Below, one piece after another: positions 1-12,315 of a DNA stretch of 64,000 nucleotides; the stretch's first letter is position 1, and each line of letters begins with the position of its first letter. Made by a program: the position numbers and the translations under genes. Under the pieces are notes generated by a model. That model searched no databases. It worked only from the letters and a program-made list of their open reading frames with translations, and was not told the origin of the DNA. The DNA is from Phallusia mammillata (taxonomy: Eukaryota; Chordata; Ascidiacea; Phlebobranchia; Ascidiidae). The stretch covers positions 9,523-73,522 of the forward strand of contig QLIY01000137.1 of the NCBI GenBank assembly GCA_003260075.1. The letters are read 5' to 3'.

Positions 1-281
1 GGTTAATAACTAACATCTGACAAAATTTAAACAAATTTGAAGCATTCTTTCTTTACCAAATGCGTATAACAAACCAGCGTTAGACAGAAAAAAGAAAAAA
101 AAATACGGACAAAAACAATATGAGTCCCCTTCCCTGAAGGAGGATAATAATAAGTTTTTATACATGTACACAAAATAATGTTCCCAAATATCATCCACAA
201 ATAAAAGCAATTTATCCACACTATATGTCACAATTGCACCAACACAACAAGACAGTAAAAATGTTAAACATATTCACTTAC

Positions 282-543
282 CCTTGCAAAGAGTTCCGAA
301 GCAAAGCTCACAATCTTTGGGTTCACTTCCACAGCACCAGTGCTTCGTAAACGACGAACAAATTCATCACTGCTGTCGCTCTTCTCACATAATCCAATCA
401 GAAATTGGGCCACATGCTGACATGTATATGTAAAAGTTATTGCTTATAAAAACATTTTACCCACAATATAAACATACCTTTTCACTCAGACCCAAAATTT
501 CATGAAGTTGGTCGTTAACCCATGTTTCAACCCCGGATGGCAT
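282..543 (-). CDS. DHX16: DHX16/PRP2-type spliceosomal DEAH-box helicase, N-terminal exons only (partial)
   Basis: Two exons are visible: 478..543 (start codon at 543) and 282..416, both with consensus GT/AG borders and phase 0. They encode 67 residues: MPSGVETWVNDQLHEILGLS and so on, then H-V-A-Q-F-L-I-G-L-C-E-K and a segment rich in S/D/E with F-V-R-R-L-R. Spacing and motifs match the N-terminal fold of DHX16 (W-V-x-D-x-L-H-x-x-L-G-L-S-E, HVAQFLIG, EEFVxRLR in the vertebrate protein, from memory). DHX16 is a nuclear ATP-dependent RNA helicase that remodels the activated spliceosome before the first splicing step. An in-frame TGA lies two codons before the ATG, which supports this start. Positions 1-281 read as intron; the helicase core must lie beyond the left edge. 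The call rests on only 67 residues, but the match is continuous across the splice. Confidence 0.88.
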
Positions 544-689
544 TCTTCAGACATAAATTTACAAGACAAGCTTTCTTTTTATTTGAAGAAAAACTAAGCG
601 TTAGATGCCCTGTTGCAACAATACAAAAAAATTCAAAATCTATGCTACACACTAAAAACCAAAATGTGCCTTTGATCGAGTCACATCTA

Positions 690-1055
690 AAAGTGCGGGC
701 CAAGTAGGCCCAGCACTTGGCATTCCCCATGCAATAGAAAAAACTGCAGGCCCACAGTTTTTGTATTTGCGCGAGACGCGACAAGTACTGGATATAATGG
801 GCCTGTGGTTTTTCCCTGCGAGAGACGCGACAAGCACTGGATATAGTGGGCCCGCAGTTTTTCCTTGCAAGAGCCGCGACAAGCATTAGATTTAGATATA
901 GTGGGCCCGCGGTTTTTCCCTGCGAGAGGCGGGCCCGCAGTTTTGATACTTGCGAGAAGCGTGCCAAGCGGGCCCACAGTTTTTTAATTGCATGAAGCGA
1001 GCCAAGTGCTGGGCCAAGTGGGCCAAGTAATCCAAGTGGGCCCGCAGTTTTATAC
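690..1055. repeat. degenerate minisatellite, unit about 50-60 bp
   Basis: Five to six imperfect tandem copies of a GC-rich unit. Each carries a GGGCCCGCAGTTTTT core followed by TGCGAGAGACGCGACAAGCA-like sequence and GGATATAGT. Units differ by substitutions and partial deletions (a short unit near 925-960). The array begins about 150 bp upstream of the DHX16 start codon, so it sits in or next to that promoter. Long open frames across it, such as one of 182 codons, are by-products of the repeat. Confidence 0.85.
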
Positions 1056-1273
1056 GTGACCGCCTTGCATAACAATATTTTTCTATCTTATAAACGGATG
1101 TTGCTGGGTGGAAGAACGCAGCTTGTAAACAAAACGTACAAACATACCACATTACAACAACTAAAAAGTGAAACAGATACTTTTAACAATAACTACAAAC
1201 CACGTTGCCAAACGCCTTCTCATATGCTGCAACTACAACCTGTTGTGTGAATCGCTCATGCATGACTATTTAC

Positions 1274-1434
1274 GAAACAGCGACTTTTAGCAAATCGTGT
1301 TCAAAACTAAAGTCACCGCTAGGTGGCTGTAAAGGCATTTCAAGTGTCTCCCCCCCCCCGAAACAGCGACTTTTAGCAAATCGTGTTCAAAACTAAAGTC
1401 ACCGCTAAGTGGCTGTAAAGGCATTTCAAGTGTC
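1274..1434. repeat. 75-bp direct duplication around a 10-C run (1350-1359)
   Basis: Copy 1 is 1274-1348, copy 2 is 1360-1434. They differ at one noted position (AGGTGG versus AAGTGG). Only copy 2 continues into the downstream unique sequence. This is the first of a series of jump-back duplications, probably contig joins. Confidence 0.9.
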
Positions 1435-3026
1435 AAGTAGCATATGCTTTGTCTTGTAAAAATTGATTCCAGTCAGCACGATGTAGAGTTTAAGCAATGT
1501 TAATCTTCACAAATATCGATCGGAAAATATGACTGTGATAAATCATAAAGATAGACGGTTGGTAGCATATGCAGCAGTTTAAAAACGGACAAAAGCTTGT
1601 TGCTGGTTGTATAATTTTAAACGCAGCGGGTTACCGAGTTGTGTCCATATTCCGTTTTTAAATATATAAAGCACATCGAAATTAGATTAACAGTACATAA
1701 TATGTTTTCAAAACAGGGGCTCAGAAAGCATGGCTAATGCGACAGCACAATGTAGCCTAAGCATCACTTGTTTATCAAACAATTTCGCCGATTGCTCCAA
1801 AACTAATGTGGGCTATTTTGTTGTTTTAAATTTCGATGCCCGTGGATGATAATTATTTTAGCCGTTATATTGCAGTTTGATCTAAAAATACAACAAGAAA
1901 GGCACAGAAAGGCAAAACGGTACAAGTTTTAATCAATTTTTCCACAAGATCGTTCGGGTATCCTAGTTTAGCTGACAGCAAAAGCTTGATATGATTTATT
2001 GCGCCACGTTAACGATTTTCCTGCACATTAGTATCATTAATTGTCAAATCGATCTTTTGGTCTGGATAGCTCGTAGCGGATATCCGCAAACAATAAAGGT
2101 AGGATAAAATCGCCAAATAGCCAAAGGGGCGATCTGGTCCACATGGTAATATCGCGTGTTTAAAAATGTGTTTGTTGTCTGCTTGTCTCGCCCCATCCCA
2201 AATTTACCAGGTCAATTTGGTTTGATTTTCTCGATTCGGTTTGACGCGCCTAGAGATTTGCACAAATAAACGACAACGACAGGGTTTTGTTTAAGAATCC
2301 GCCAAATCCACTCATACATTGCGGTTGCGCTTCAAGATTTCTCAAGGATGGGTTGTAAACATTGCCTCAAAAACTTAGATTAAATCATGGCGATGTAAAC
2401 GCATTTGGAAAAAATAGAACTACTGTTTGGTCGCTGTAAATAAATCACTAAATTATGTGGTTAAAACAAGATTTGAGAAAATCTTCAATAAAACTATCTT
2501 GTGTTTCTTAGTTATAATGTCCAAAACCAAGGCATCAAAAAGCATCATTTTTTGGCCTTAATTTCACCAGCAAACGTCTGAAAAACGCAACAGCCGCAAG
2601 CGTGTTTCCATGTGGATATTTTGGTGTTCATGAAACCGAAAGGACGTTGCCAAAAACGTTTTAATTTCCAACTACAGTACGCCGCTCATAAGATAATTTG
2701 TCGGCAACACAATTTCGTTACAAACTGCAATATAAAAAATACATGCTCACTTGTTCACATAAATGTTTTTTATTAGATAAACTTCCTGGCTTACAGCAAT
2801 CTTATTTTATGTGAATAAAATAGCGACTTGGAGGGGTGGTAAAAATTCAATTTAATATCTGATAAAAAAAATTTGGTTGCTGCAACTTTTGCCGGAAATA
2901 AACTTCTCACTTAACATGGTTTCACGTCGTTCCATTGAAATCCTATTACTAGAGAACAGATGGCATTTCACGTTTACAAAGCGACGCGTGCCAATGGTCC
3001 ATCCATCGTGATACCAGCGCCTTGCG

Positions 3027-3046
3027 TGACGTCAGCCGGAAGTGAC
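3027..3046. promoter_or_regulatory. CRE plus ETS motif pair, promoter-like
   Basis: A perfect palindromic CRE, TGACGTCA (3027-3034), is followed one base later by CCGGAAGTGAC (3036-3046), a full ETS/GABP-type site. The surrounding 150 bp is richer in GC and CpG than its neighbours. This pair is typical of housekeeping promoters in animals. No transcript could be tied to it, so function is inferred from motifs alone. Confidence 0.4.
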
Positions 3047-4353
3047 GCGCCAAACGCAACGTGTATTGGCTGCTAATGTGGGATAGAGCTAAACGGAAGA
3101 GACTTGTCAAAGTATATTTCCGGCTCTCGACTTGGATATATTTTTAACCACGCCTTTCTTAGCACTACAAAGCTATGTATGAGTCCTATGTCTCATATAG
3201 TGTGATCTGTTTATAGCCAATGAAACTAGAAATAAGTCATTGCGTCACGTTATAGGACCAATTAGGGTTTGGTCACCACTAGACCAAATCACCTTTTCAT
3301 ATGACTGAAACTTGTGTCGTTGTAACGCTGTGCTGTAAGTGTCGATGTTTCCAAATATGCAAATGACCGAAACGCTTAACCTGACATTAGAGGCGATCAG
3401 AACCTTGGGACAATGTTTCTCTTTAACCCGCTGGCCAATTTTCTTATTGTCGCTGTGATTTGCATTGAAACATTTTCTTCGCGTTCTCCGGGTTGCAATC
3501 AAACTTATCAGTATCGAAACATCGCGGATTGAAAGCTCACCATCCGGGATTGAATTGCATTTGAATGCTAGTTTTCACTGTAACAGCCCGTAGTGTATAG
3601 AACCAGTGATTTCGCCCGGTCGAACGGCTTTGTAATCACCGATCTTCCTTATGCCGATTAAATGAAGTAATCTTTTCGACAGACAAAACTTTATTTTGCC
3701 GCGGGCGAATGTGTTCAAGCGTCAGTCTAAGCCAATCTAACGCATGGCGCACAGACAATCAGAACCTCATGGCCAACTTGCTGTTGCAGCATGCACACGC
3801 CAGGCGTTAAATTTAGCGTCCTTCGAATTCGCATCGCGACGTTCAAGATTCACTTCTCTTCCGATCAAAGCCGACTTTCTCTCACCGCGCGACGTCATCA
3901 AGGCCAACAGACCGCGTCAGTATAGTGATTACGAAAGATGAAATCCCCTGCGAACGCTATGACGTGTCACTAATATATTGTTGTTGTTGAGAAAATCGCA
4001 AAAGGGGAAAAGGGTGTTTTTGTGATTTGAAGACGGAATTCACCTTGGTGCGAATGTTTGTTTGCTGTGGACCTGTTTTTCGTCACTTGTTTGTCATCAT
4101 AATGTTCCACGATGATAAGATCAATGTTCTTGTTTCCAAAACAACGTTTTTTATTTGCGCGGAATCATTTCTCTTCAGGCAATATTTTTTATGTTCCAAA
4201 AATACATTATAACAGACATTTACAATATTAGCTTGAATAAAATTTAGCTGTGACAAATTTAACAGTTTCATAAAACAACAGCAAGGAATACTGCTAAATT
4301 TAGAAACAAACTAACAAAATAAGAACAATGACCAAAATTCCCACGATCGCAAA

Positions 4354-4547
4354 ACGAAATTAGTCGGAACGCATCTCTTTCCGGCTTGTCGTGTCTGCAA
4401 CAAAATATCCAACAAAGATATTACAATCATACCAATAATCTGTTCCCCCCCCCCACGAAATTAGTCGGAACGCATCTCTTTCCGGCTTGTCGTGTCTGCA
4501 ACTCAAAATATCCAACAAAGATATTACAATCATACCAATAATCTGTT
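4354..4547. repeat. about 91-bp direct duplication around a 10-C run (4445-4454)
   Basis: Copy 1 is 4354-4444, copy 2 is 4455-4547. The second has a 2-bp insertion (ACTCAAAAT versus ACAAAAT). Copy 2 continues into unique sequence. Same pattern as 1274-1434. Confidence 0.9.
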
Positions 4548-5226
4548 AAATTACTGTTAATTAAAATTGACAATTTGACAAATGCAGTAGGCAAAGCATC
4601 AAAAACGCTTTGGACACTGCTTCACTTACGATGAACGTCAGTTTTTTATGACCTTGTTCAATTTAACAATTTCCTGGAGATGACGCGTCGTTATAATACA
4701 AATCGAAAATATGTTTCAAAATTTCCACCCATTACGTTTCGCTGGCGACTCTGTTTTCAATATTTGCCAATTGCTGTAAATTTCGTCAGTTTCTGATTCA
4801 CTTTAAAACACGAAAGTTGATGTCAAGCTGAGCAAATTCGTATCGATGATGTCACCAGCGTATTACGTAACGCTTGTAGGACCGCAGTCTTCCGAAACAT
4901 AAAAATTCACTTCAGCAAATTTTTGTGAATGGATCGCGTGGGATTGGCTTGTAAGTTGTGAGACTTAGTTTTCACGTCAGTCCGTAACACGCAAATTAAT
5001 CACTTAAAATGCCTGAATTTTTGCTCAATGTTTTGCCATAAACGCAGAGTCTGGCTGAGTAAAAAATCATTTCATAGCAATTTGATTATGGTTTGTATTA
5101 AAAATTAGTATCCTATTTGAAAAAAAATTGACAAGTGATCCCTATCACCTATCTATTTGTTTGCTTTCCATGCAATATTTAAATTTCGATCCTTTATTTG
5201 TTTTTGATCTTGCCCAAGGGTACTAG

Positions 5227-5381
5227 GTTGAGTCGATTGATCAGAAAGAGATTTTAAAGAAACACACTCCTTGCGCTCAAGAATATTTTAAATAGTAGCC
5301 CCCCCCCCCCGTTGAGTCGATTGATCAGAAAGAGATTTTAAAGAAACACACTCCTTGCATTCAAGAATATTTTAAATAGTA
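5227..5381. repeat. about 71-bp direct duplication around a 12-C run (5299-5310)
   Basis: Copy 1 is 5227-5297, copy 2 is 5311-5381. They are nearly identical (CTTGCGCTC versus CTTGCATTC). Copy 2 continues into unique sequence. Confidence 0.9.
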
Positions 5382-7817
5382 TTTTTTGGCGTTTATTTTT
5401 CACACCTAAAAAGTGACAAGTTATTTCAAGACGGGAGAACTATCTCACAAGTGTTAAATATGGTTGACAACCTAAAACTTACATAACTGGACAACACACG
5501 TTTATTTTTTACCTGAAAGTCTTTTTTTAACAACATGAAGAAGTGTGACTTGTCGTGACAACCACTATGTCACTCACCACCATGTTAGAACATATGCTCA
5601 ATCGAAATATCAACCATGGGTTCACAACATTATTATCCAGTTATTTCGGGTCAGAGTGCAGGAAATTGTTTCGGTTGTGTTCAGGCCTAAAATGGGGTAA
5701 AACTGTTCAGCTGTTAGTCAGCAAATCCTTCCCGTCGCACGAAAAATGATGAGTTAGCGAGAAAGACCAAGCCGAATTTGACAAGTCACACAACCTATAC
5801 CACAAGTTTGCATTATGATTGAGTTTTGTAAGACGTTTCGACCTTAAATTAATGCTTTTTGCCCTATGTCCAAATTTGCCATTGTTAATGTGTTTTTGAT
5901 CATTAAGTAAATAAATGTTGGTCGCAACTTTTTAAATTTGTTGAGTTTCATTTCGTGATCATTGTATCTCGTCATAAAAATATCGCTTTGTTTATGGAAA
6001 TGTATAGGAACCATCTGCGAAAAAACACAAAGCCCAAAGTTTTTAAATCGTTACAAGGCGTGTCTCGCATTTTATGGTCAAGATTGGCGCGATAATTCCG
6101 TTCACAAGGGAATCCACCACAAAGCAGCCAATTTTCGGTGCGTGTGAGTTCACGTTGATTAAGCTCGCATTAAAACAACCAAAACCTTTCGTAGTAATCA
6201 GTCTTTAGTTTTTCTCGCTGTATTGCACTGCTCGCCGCAGATCTCGTCTTGGTAAATACCGCCAAATCGCTCCAAGCAAAGAAGTTTTGTTTCGCTTTTT
6301 TCGTCGAGCCGGTGTGGCCCGACCAAAAAATGTAGCCTGACCGCACAGCAAATTAGATGGTAATTTATATACGCCAATTCGGTCCCTAAATTGTTTTTGG
6401 CGTTTCCGTTTCGACCCCAAAACGTTTGGTAGAAAGTACATTGAACTGTGACTTGCAGGTCTATAGTTGACTCACAAAGAACCTTCTCGATAACAGGTTG
6501 TTTAGGTGATCTACTTCACTGACAATCTTGGAACGATAGTCATAGGAAATTTCCATAGAACTTGCTCATCATTCTGCATAGTGCTTTTACTCAAACGTGC
6601 GGTCAAGCAAATTTAAATTCGTATTTAAATTACCTGCAGTTTTCGAATATTTTTTCGCAGTCATTCACGACAAGCAATTTTTTGTGCAAGACCATTAGAG
6701 CACCACGTTAGTTTAATAAAAAGTGACAGTACATGCACATATTTTGTGAAATCAACTAAATAGTTAAAGACAAAAAAACTGATCGAATGTACCGCTTTCT
6801 TAAAATGTCGAAAGGGGAATATAAATTTATTTATAAGGCACAAACAAAACGAAAAGAGCGTACTTTTATTTGTGTGATAAATACCGGTCTATAAACTGTG
6901 TTTATAATCTATCAAATTCAAAATTTGTTTCACTTAAACTTCGACAAAATCATGTGATGTTTTTGTGTAAATTTACTTGGTCATGCATTTTAAAAGTATT
7001 CTTAAACCTGTGAGTAAATATAATGTTTAGACACTTTACTAACCTATCAGAAACCTGATCTTCATCAGATTCTCCTAAACATTAAGAATAACCGCCCGAA
7101 GTTTAGAAATAGCGAGTCGCCACCAGCGCTGTATAACTGGCCTCCGGTACGAAGAAGGCGCATGACGTCCAACGCTCGCGTATAAAATCCCAAGCAACTT
7201 CTCAGTATGACAGTAAGTCAGTGAAGAAACACGTGCAGTGAACACGTGCGCCATCACTACATACGTGCTCAAGCGTGTTTGTTAGCAAGTCACATTGCTG
7301 ATATAAGCTAGGCAGCACCATCCACCTCTGGGTGCTTCTTGGAATTTCGGTTGGCAGTACGAATGTAGAAGCAATAGATTGCGAAATTGCTTCTTGTTTT
7401 CAAAGTAGCCCATAAGTTAGCAGTATAAGTTATACAGAATATTTCATCATAGTGACAGCATTACAGATAGGGGTTACAAATCATTATTTTTTTTCAGTGA
7501 GATCATGTTTGAAGCAAAAACAAATTTGCCGTTTAGCAAGTCGTTAAGTCAGAACAGTGAAGAATACGCCATGTCATAATTTGCAATAAAAATATGATTC
7601 AAAGCTTACCTTAAATTTAAGTTGCTGGGAATCACATTTTTCGCAAATAGGTGTATAAACTGCTTCATTTATGAGACAAAACTGCTATTTACAATCTGCT
7701 AACTGCAACGATTTTTTTCAGAGAAAATAACTATCGTGTTTACAAAACAACTGCTTTTGTTACTGAACTAAGTGTTACTGCTGAACTGAAGATTTCTACA
7801 ACCTAAAAAAAACGAAC

Positions 7818-9440
7818 ATGAACACTGCACTACAAATTACTCTGGGTAAGAAATTTAGCCTGCGGTGCAAGAATTGCGTAACAAATATTCGAATGTGTAC
7901 GTTAAAAACCGGCTTGTTTATGACCACCGCTACCTGCCAGCAATCACGATTTCAAGATTAGTCTGTGCAACTCTCTTTGGTTTGCGCGGAAACATTCAAG
8001 CAAACTTAAAATTCGTCGAATTATTACTAATCAGCGCTGTTTTGTGTTTAGGCTTCATTCTTGTCCTGCAACTGATAATCTCGACTTACGTTGCTAATGC
8101 CTGCCTCACAGACGAAGACTGCAATTTCATGGGCACATGCGACAAAGGTAACCAAAGTGCTTATTATTACGTCACAAGACAATTGGAGCGTGCTGGACAG
8201 AGTTTACAACACTGAATTTACTTCCAGTTTCAAAAACGTGCGTCTGTCGGATCGACTGCAGTGTTTATCGGCCAGTTGCCAACGAAAAGACGTCATACTA
8301 CTGCACGACGCAAATTGTATGGCCAGTCACCCAGTGCAAGGCCCTCAGCGTGGCCTGTGAAAGTAACAAAACCCTGATTATGAAGTTATACAATACCGAG
8401 GAGTTCCAAGCAAGCGGCAACACATGCAGGAAAATCCGTAAGTGTTTACACCTGTGTATTAACATTCAATAACCGTTTTAGTTTGAAAACACTTGAGGCT
8501 GAATAACAATGAGTCACACTTATAACGACTGTAATGAGTAACGTATATTTTGTTACGTCACAGCTTATGACGGGGCTGAAGAATTATGTGAAGACCAAGA
8601 TTTCTGCCTAGGAAATGGCATCTGCTATCGCTCAATCGGAAACCCAGAAGCCAAGTTTTGTCGGTAAGTTGAAAACACCATGAGTGCAATCAGCACAACA
8701 ACTATAACACTATACAATAGAATAAAGTGAATAATATTTTTTTTGCCTTGATATTATTCAGATGCAACAGAATGTACACTGGCGAAAGATGTAAAGTCAG
8801 GACTTTAGAAGTAAGCAAAGACGAATCTGGCGAATATCCCGACGTTCTAGCAGGTGAATCCGACGGAAATCAGAGATACTCCAAAGGCTCGGAAAGCATG
8901 CTTGGAAGGATCGCACCGTATCTTGCATTTGGTGTTTTGTCCGTGGTCTTGGGCTGTTGCTTGGTCTCGCAATACGTTAAGAGGTTGGTTTGCGTTTATG
9001 CTATGATTCAGTTAACTGTTGCATGATCAGTTAAAAGCATTTTAGCATCCCTTGATTTGATTTGAATGTGTCTGAGTTTGGTTACAGCAAGCATAAATCG
9101 ATGGCAAATTGGTCCTCAGACCCAAATTAGGGGTGCATGCCGGGACCAATTTCACTGTACCTTTATCGGCGCCATCTAAATAATCATTCGATTCAATTGC
9201 AGACGCAACGACATAAAAAGCTCTGACGACAAAGAAGCTTCCGGAGAGCCCGAAAACGTTTCGACTGGAACAGGAAAAGACGATCACGTGATTACAATAG
9301 TCCCTGAAACCATGCCAACCAAGGTCTCAGGCGCGACCCATTCTGTACCTTATCGACCCAACGTACCGCTAGCATTTGTAAAATGTCAAGGGGCAACAGG
9401 CCAAATTGAAACGCGCGTTGTTACAAGAGCACGCTTATAG
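7818..9440 (+). CDS. tomoregulin/TMEFF-like single-pass membrane protein (follistatin/Kazal-like + EGF)
   Basis: Six exons: 7818..7845, 8052..8147, 8228..8437, 8564..8663, 8762..8983, 9203..9440. All borders are GT/AG and they sum to 894 nt, 297 residues. A signal peptide covers residues 1-26 (cut predicted before C27). Residues 27-108 are cysteine-rich: C-V-C-R-I-D-C, then C78-x6-C85 and C108, resembling a follistatin/Kazal module, but the usual P-V-C cysteine reads P-V-A. An EGF module covers C120-C155 (C-x5-C-x5-C-x11-C-x-C-x8-C, ending Y-T-G-E-R-C). A membrane segment covers about 195-217, with a basic stop K-R-R and a 78-residue cytoplasmic tail. The phase-2 intron falls between EGF cysteines 4 and 5, as in ErbB-ligand-type EGF modules. 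Known TMEFF proteins have two follistatin modules; this one has room for one. Likely cell surface. It could instead be a tunicate-specific EGF ligand precursor. Confidence 0.75.
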
Positions 9441-10318
9441 CCAGAAATTCCTTTTTTGTCGCGTTTTTTATTTGCCCGCCCCCAAGGCTCTAAATCTTCA
9501 CTGTATGATGCTGCTGAACGAAAATTAATGCAAAATTTTAGTCTCGTTCTTTTCCGCCTCGCGTGCTTTCATGTTCCAATTGCTCAATTGTTAAAGAATT
9601 CGTCGCGTTGGCAATGTTTCAAAGTGATAAAGTTTAACGACTTTTCATGACGTGTTAAATTATTTTCTTTGCGCTTCAAAATTGTCGTCTTTCGCCACAC
9701 AGATCGTGCATTTTTACCTTATCTGCTGCTGCTGCTATCGCGTATTTATTGCAAGCTTTTTTGATTTTAAAATCGATTTTGTATTTTTTTACTACTGTCT
9801 TTTGTCGGTACTTTGCCTTTACAGAATTTACCTTTTAAACTAACGCCGAACACGAATAGTGGTGCGCAAACCTATTTTTGCCGAATAATTGACTGAGCAT
9901 TGTGTTGTCAAGTACCACCAACCGTAATTCCTTTAATTAATAAGTTTTGCGAATATGTTAAACACATATGCACGCCGGTATTTCCAGCCTAATTACTTCG
10001 TTGTACTCCATCTGCTAAACGTTTTTTTACAAACTTTAGCTATTGTATACGAGGCCTCGGCCAAAGTCGGTTTTTCCGGATTATATGAGGCCCAAAGCCA
10101 ATATCAACATGGTCACAAAACGGTTTTACCGTTTTTTTTTTCTTGGCGCACAGGTGGAACGAGCATATTTTCGCGTTATTGCCTCGAAAACGTACTTTTT
10201 TTGACGTACAAGTGTTTACAAATTGCGTTACGTCACACTGTTAGTATAAATTTTTGTTGTTTGTTGCAATTGATCTTTTTACGTGCAAAGGTACCGAAGC
10301 TTCGAACGAATATTAAAG
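9441..10318 (+). other. probable 3' untranslated region of the TMEFF-like gene
   Basis: Follows the TAG at 9438-9440. It is T-rich with no credible coding frame, and the first AATAAA noticed lies at its end (10319-10324). The extent is inferred only from that signal. Confidence 0.35.
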
Positions 10319-10324
10319 AATAAA
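10319..10324 (+). terminator. candidate polyadenylation signal, TMEFF-like gene
   Basis: AATAAA 880 bp after the stop codon, inside AGAATAAATATTTATT. It is the first consensus hexamer I noticed downstream. Confidence 0.35.
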
Positions 10325-10995
10325 TATTTATTATTTTCATGTAATTATCAACGTTTCTGTTTCCTGTAGTCTGCACGTTCGTTTGGGTGTTGAACAAGTT
10401 TAGGCAGCCTAGAAAGGTTTGACTGGAATAACACAAACAACGAGGTTTCAAAATTACACCAAAAATATTTTGTAAAGCAAACGTCTTGAAAATTTGAATG
10501 CTTTATCTATAAATAGCAAGCTTCATGCAATAATAATAATACAATGGCACTTTCGAAAGGTCAAAAGAGCAATTGATTTACTGACAGTTAAAGTAATCCC
10601 AACAATGTTGTTTTCGCAACCATCGCAGTAGAAATTGTGCAATGCCCATTCCGACAGAATGAATAGCCGGGCTCGTGACCTTAAGATGGAAACAATCTTA
10701 TACAATAAGAACACGTGCGATTTTCCAAGAAGTCATTTTCGTCGAATAAAATACCTGTGACAGTACGATACTGTATAACATCGAACCAGTCAAGGCCTTG
10801 CGAAATCTGTTGCTAATGTGAGTAACTGAATTCGTTCCGAGAACTTTAAAAATGCCATGTCACCATACGCAGAGACTAAGATTATTTTAGTGAAATAATT
10901 TTAAACATGCCAAAGGATATTTTGGGGTAAACTGTAAACAACTGTTTAGATTTAATGAAATACGTCAATCGAGCATGACAAAAATGGTTGTCACA

Positions 10996-11479
10996 TGCTT
11001 GTGTCATTTTTTGGTTATTTTATTTGTAGCATTTACTAAGGATCTACGCCCTTGTTTGCAATTCGATCTGCATTGCTTTATATTGCATCCTATGTCAACA
11101 CCGTATTCAAAACATCTAAATATGGGACCAAATAGTACTGCAGAACTGTAGAAAATACAGTTTCTTGCTTCGTTTTTATTTTGTGGCACATGTATCCTTC
11201 ATGTGTAATACCAGCACATACTCAAAGAAAAATGCCCCCCCCCCTGCTTGTGTCATTTTTTGGTTATTTTATTTGTAGCATTTACTAAGGATTTACGCCC
11301 TTGTTTGCAATTCGATCTGCATTGCTTTATATTGCATCATATGTCAACACCGTATTCAAAACATCTAAATATGGGACCAAATAGTACTGCAGACCTGTAG
11401 AAGATACAGTTTCTTGCTTCGTTTTTTTTGGTGGCACATGTATTTTTCATGTGTAATACCAGCACATACTCAAAGAAAT
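10996..11479. repeat. about 238-bp direct duplication around a 10-C run (11235-11244)
   Basis: Copy 1 is 10996-11233, copy 2 is 11245 to about 11479. They differ at scattered sites (for example GGATCTACG versus GGATTTACG). Copy 2 continues into unique sequence. It is among the longest of the C/G-run duplications. Confidence 0.9.
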
Positions 11480-12304
11480 TTTTTTTGTAAATTTGAGGCC
11501 ACTGTTGATCATTTATGGTTCCAGCGCTTAACTTTGACAGTGCAATTTTCATTACCAGAGTTTAACGCGCAAATTGTCAGCAAAACGCTATGGAAATCCC
11601 CTTTCTTTTGCAGCCTGTGCCAATGGTACTTCAAAATAGCGTTTTGCCAAAATAAGTTGTTGTATACAATAATTGGAATAGGGGATTTTCCCTACGTGTT
11701 GTAAGCCGTGAAGTTACTGATTGCTAAGGCCCAAGTTAGCACATACTGCGCGAGAGGCATGTTTTTGCTGTTCACGTAATTTTGTCTGTTCGTTTTGGTA
11801 AATGATCAACTGATAGGCAATCGTTTAAGTCTCGATTCGTTCGTGCATTTGTTCGTATTAACTTAGAATAACTTTACGTAGATAGTTTGGGATTTAAATA
11901 TATATCTTCGCAGCAACTTGTTTTAATTTAAAAGTGTTTTTCTGAATCCTGACATAACTAAAAGATCCATTGTCATCCCGTGACGTCAACCAGCAAAGTT
12001 GGAAAAGTTTCAAAAATTTGCGCCAAGAATGTTGAAATATCCTTTTTATGAAAAACAGCACGTTATGCACAATTTGCATATAGTGGACATCAACCACCAA
12101 AATACGCAATATGTTATGACAAACAGTATCGATAAACTGTTTTCAGATTTGTAAGCGTACTGTCCAAACAATTTGACCTAACCCGAAAACTGAGATTTCA
12201 AACGGTCAATAATCACCAAGAACACAAATAAGTTCCAACTGGTACAAGTTTTTGCATTGTTATTAAAATCGTTAAATGCAAATGACTGGCTATCACAAAA
12301 TCGT

Positions 12305-12315
12305 CCCCCCCCCCC
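12305..12315. other. isolated 11-C run without flanking duplication
   Basis: Eleven C residues between unrelated flanks; no copy of either flank was found nearby. In the contig-join reading this is a filled gap whose two sides did not overlap. Confidence 0.6.

Larger units (their letters stand above)
1435..7817. other. stretch without recognised genes, 1.4-7.8 kb
   Basis: About 6.4 kb of AT-rich sequence. I found no exon chain with coherent splice sites on either strand, and the open frames are short and unlike known proteins. It holds the duplications around C runs at 4445-4454 and 5299-5310 and a CRE/ETS motif pair near 3027-3046. The last few hundred bases may include the promoter and 5' untranslated part of the gene starting at 7818. 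Confidence 0.5.

Noticed and set aside
10..231. 73-codon minus-strand frame next to the DHX16 exons
   Set aside because: It lies in the intron after 282, is T-rich, and does not resemble the DHX16 continuation.
527..1075. 182-codon minus-strand open frame
   Set aside because: It crosses the minisatellite and overlaps the DHX16 first exon in another frame; its repeats follow the DNA repeat.
1350..1359. C/G runs as G-quadruplex regulators
   Set aside because: Each run is one uninterrupted block with a floor of 10 nt and mostly sits at a duplication joint, better explained as filler.
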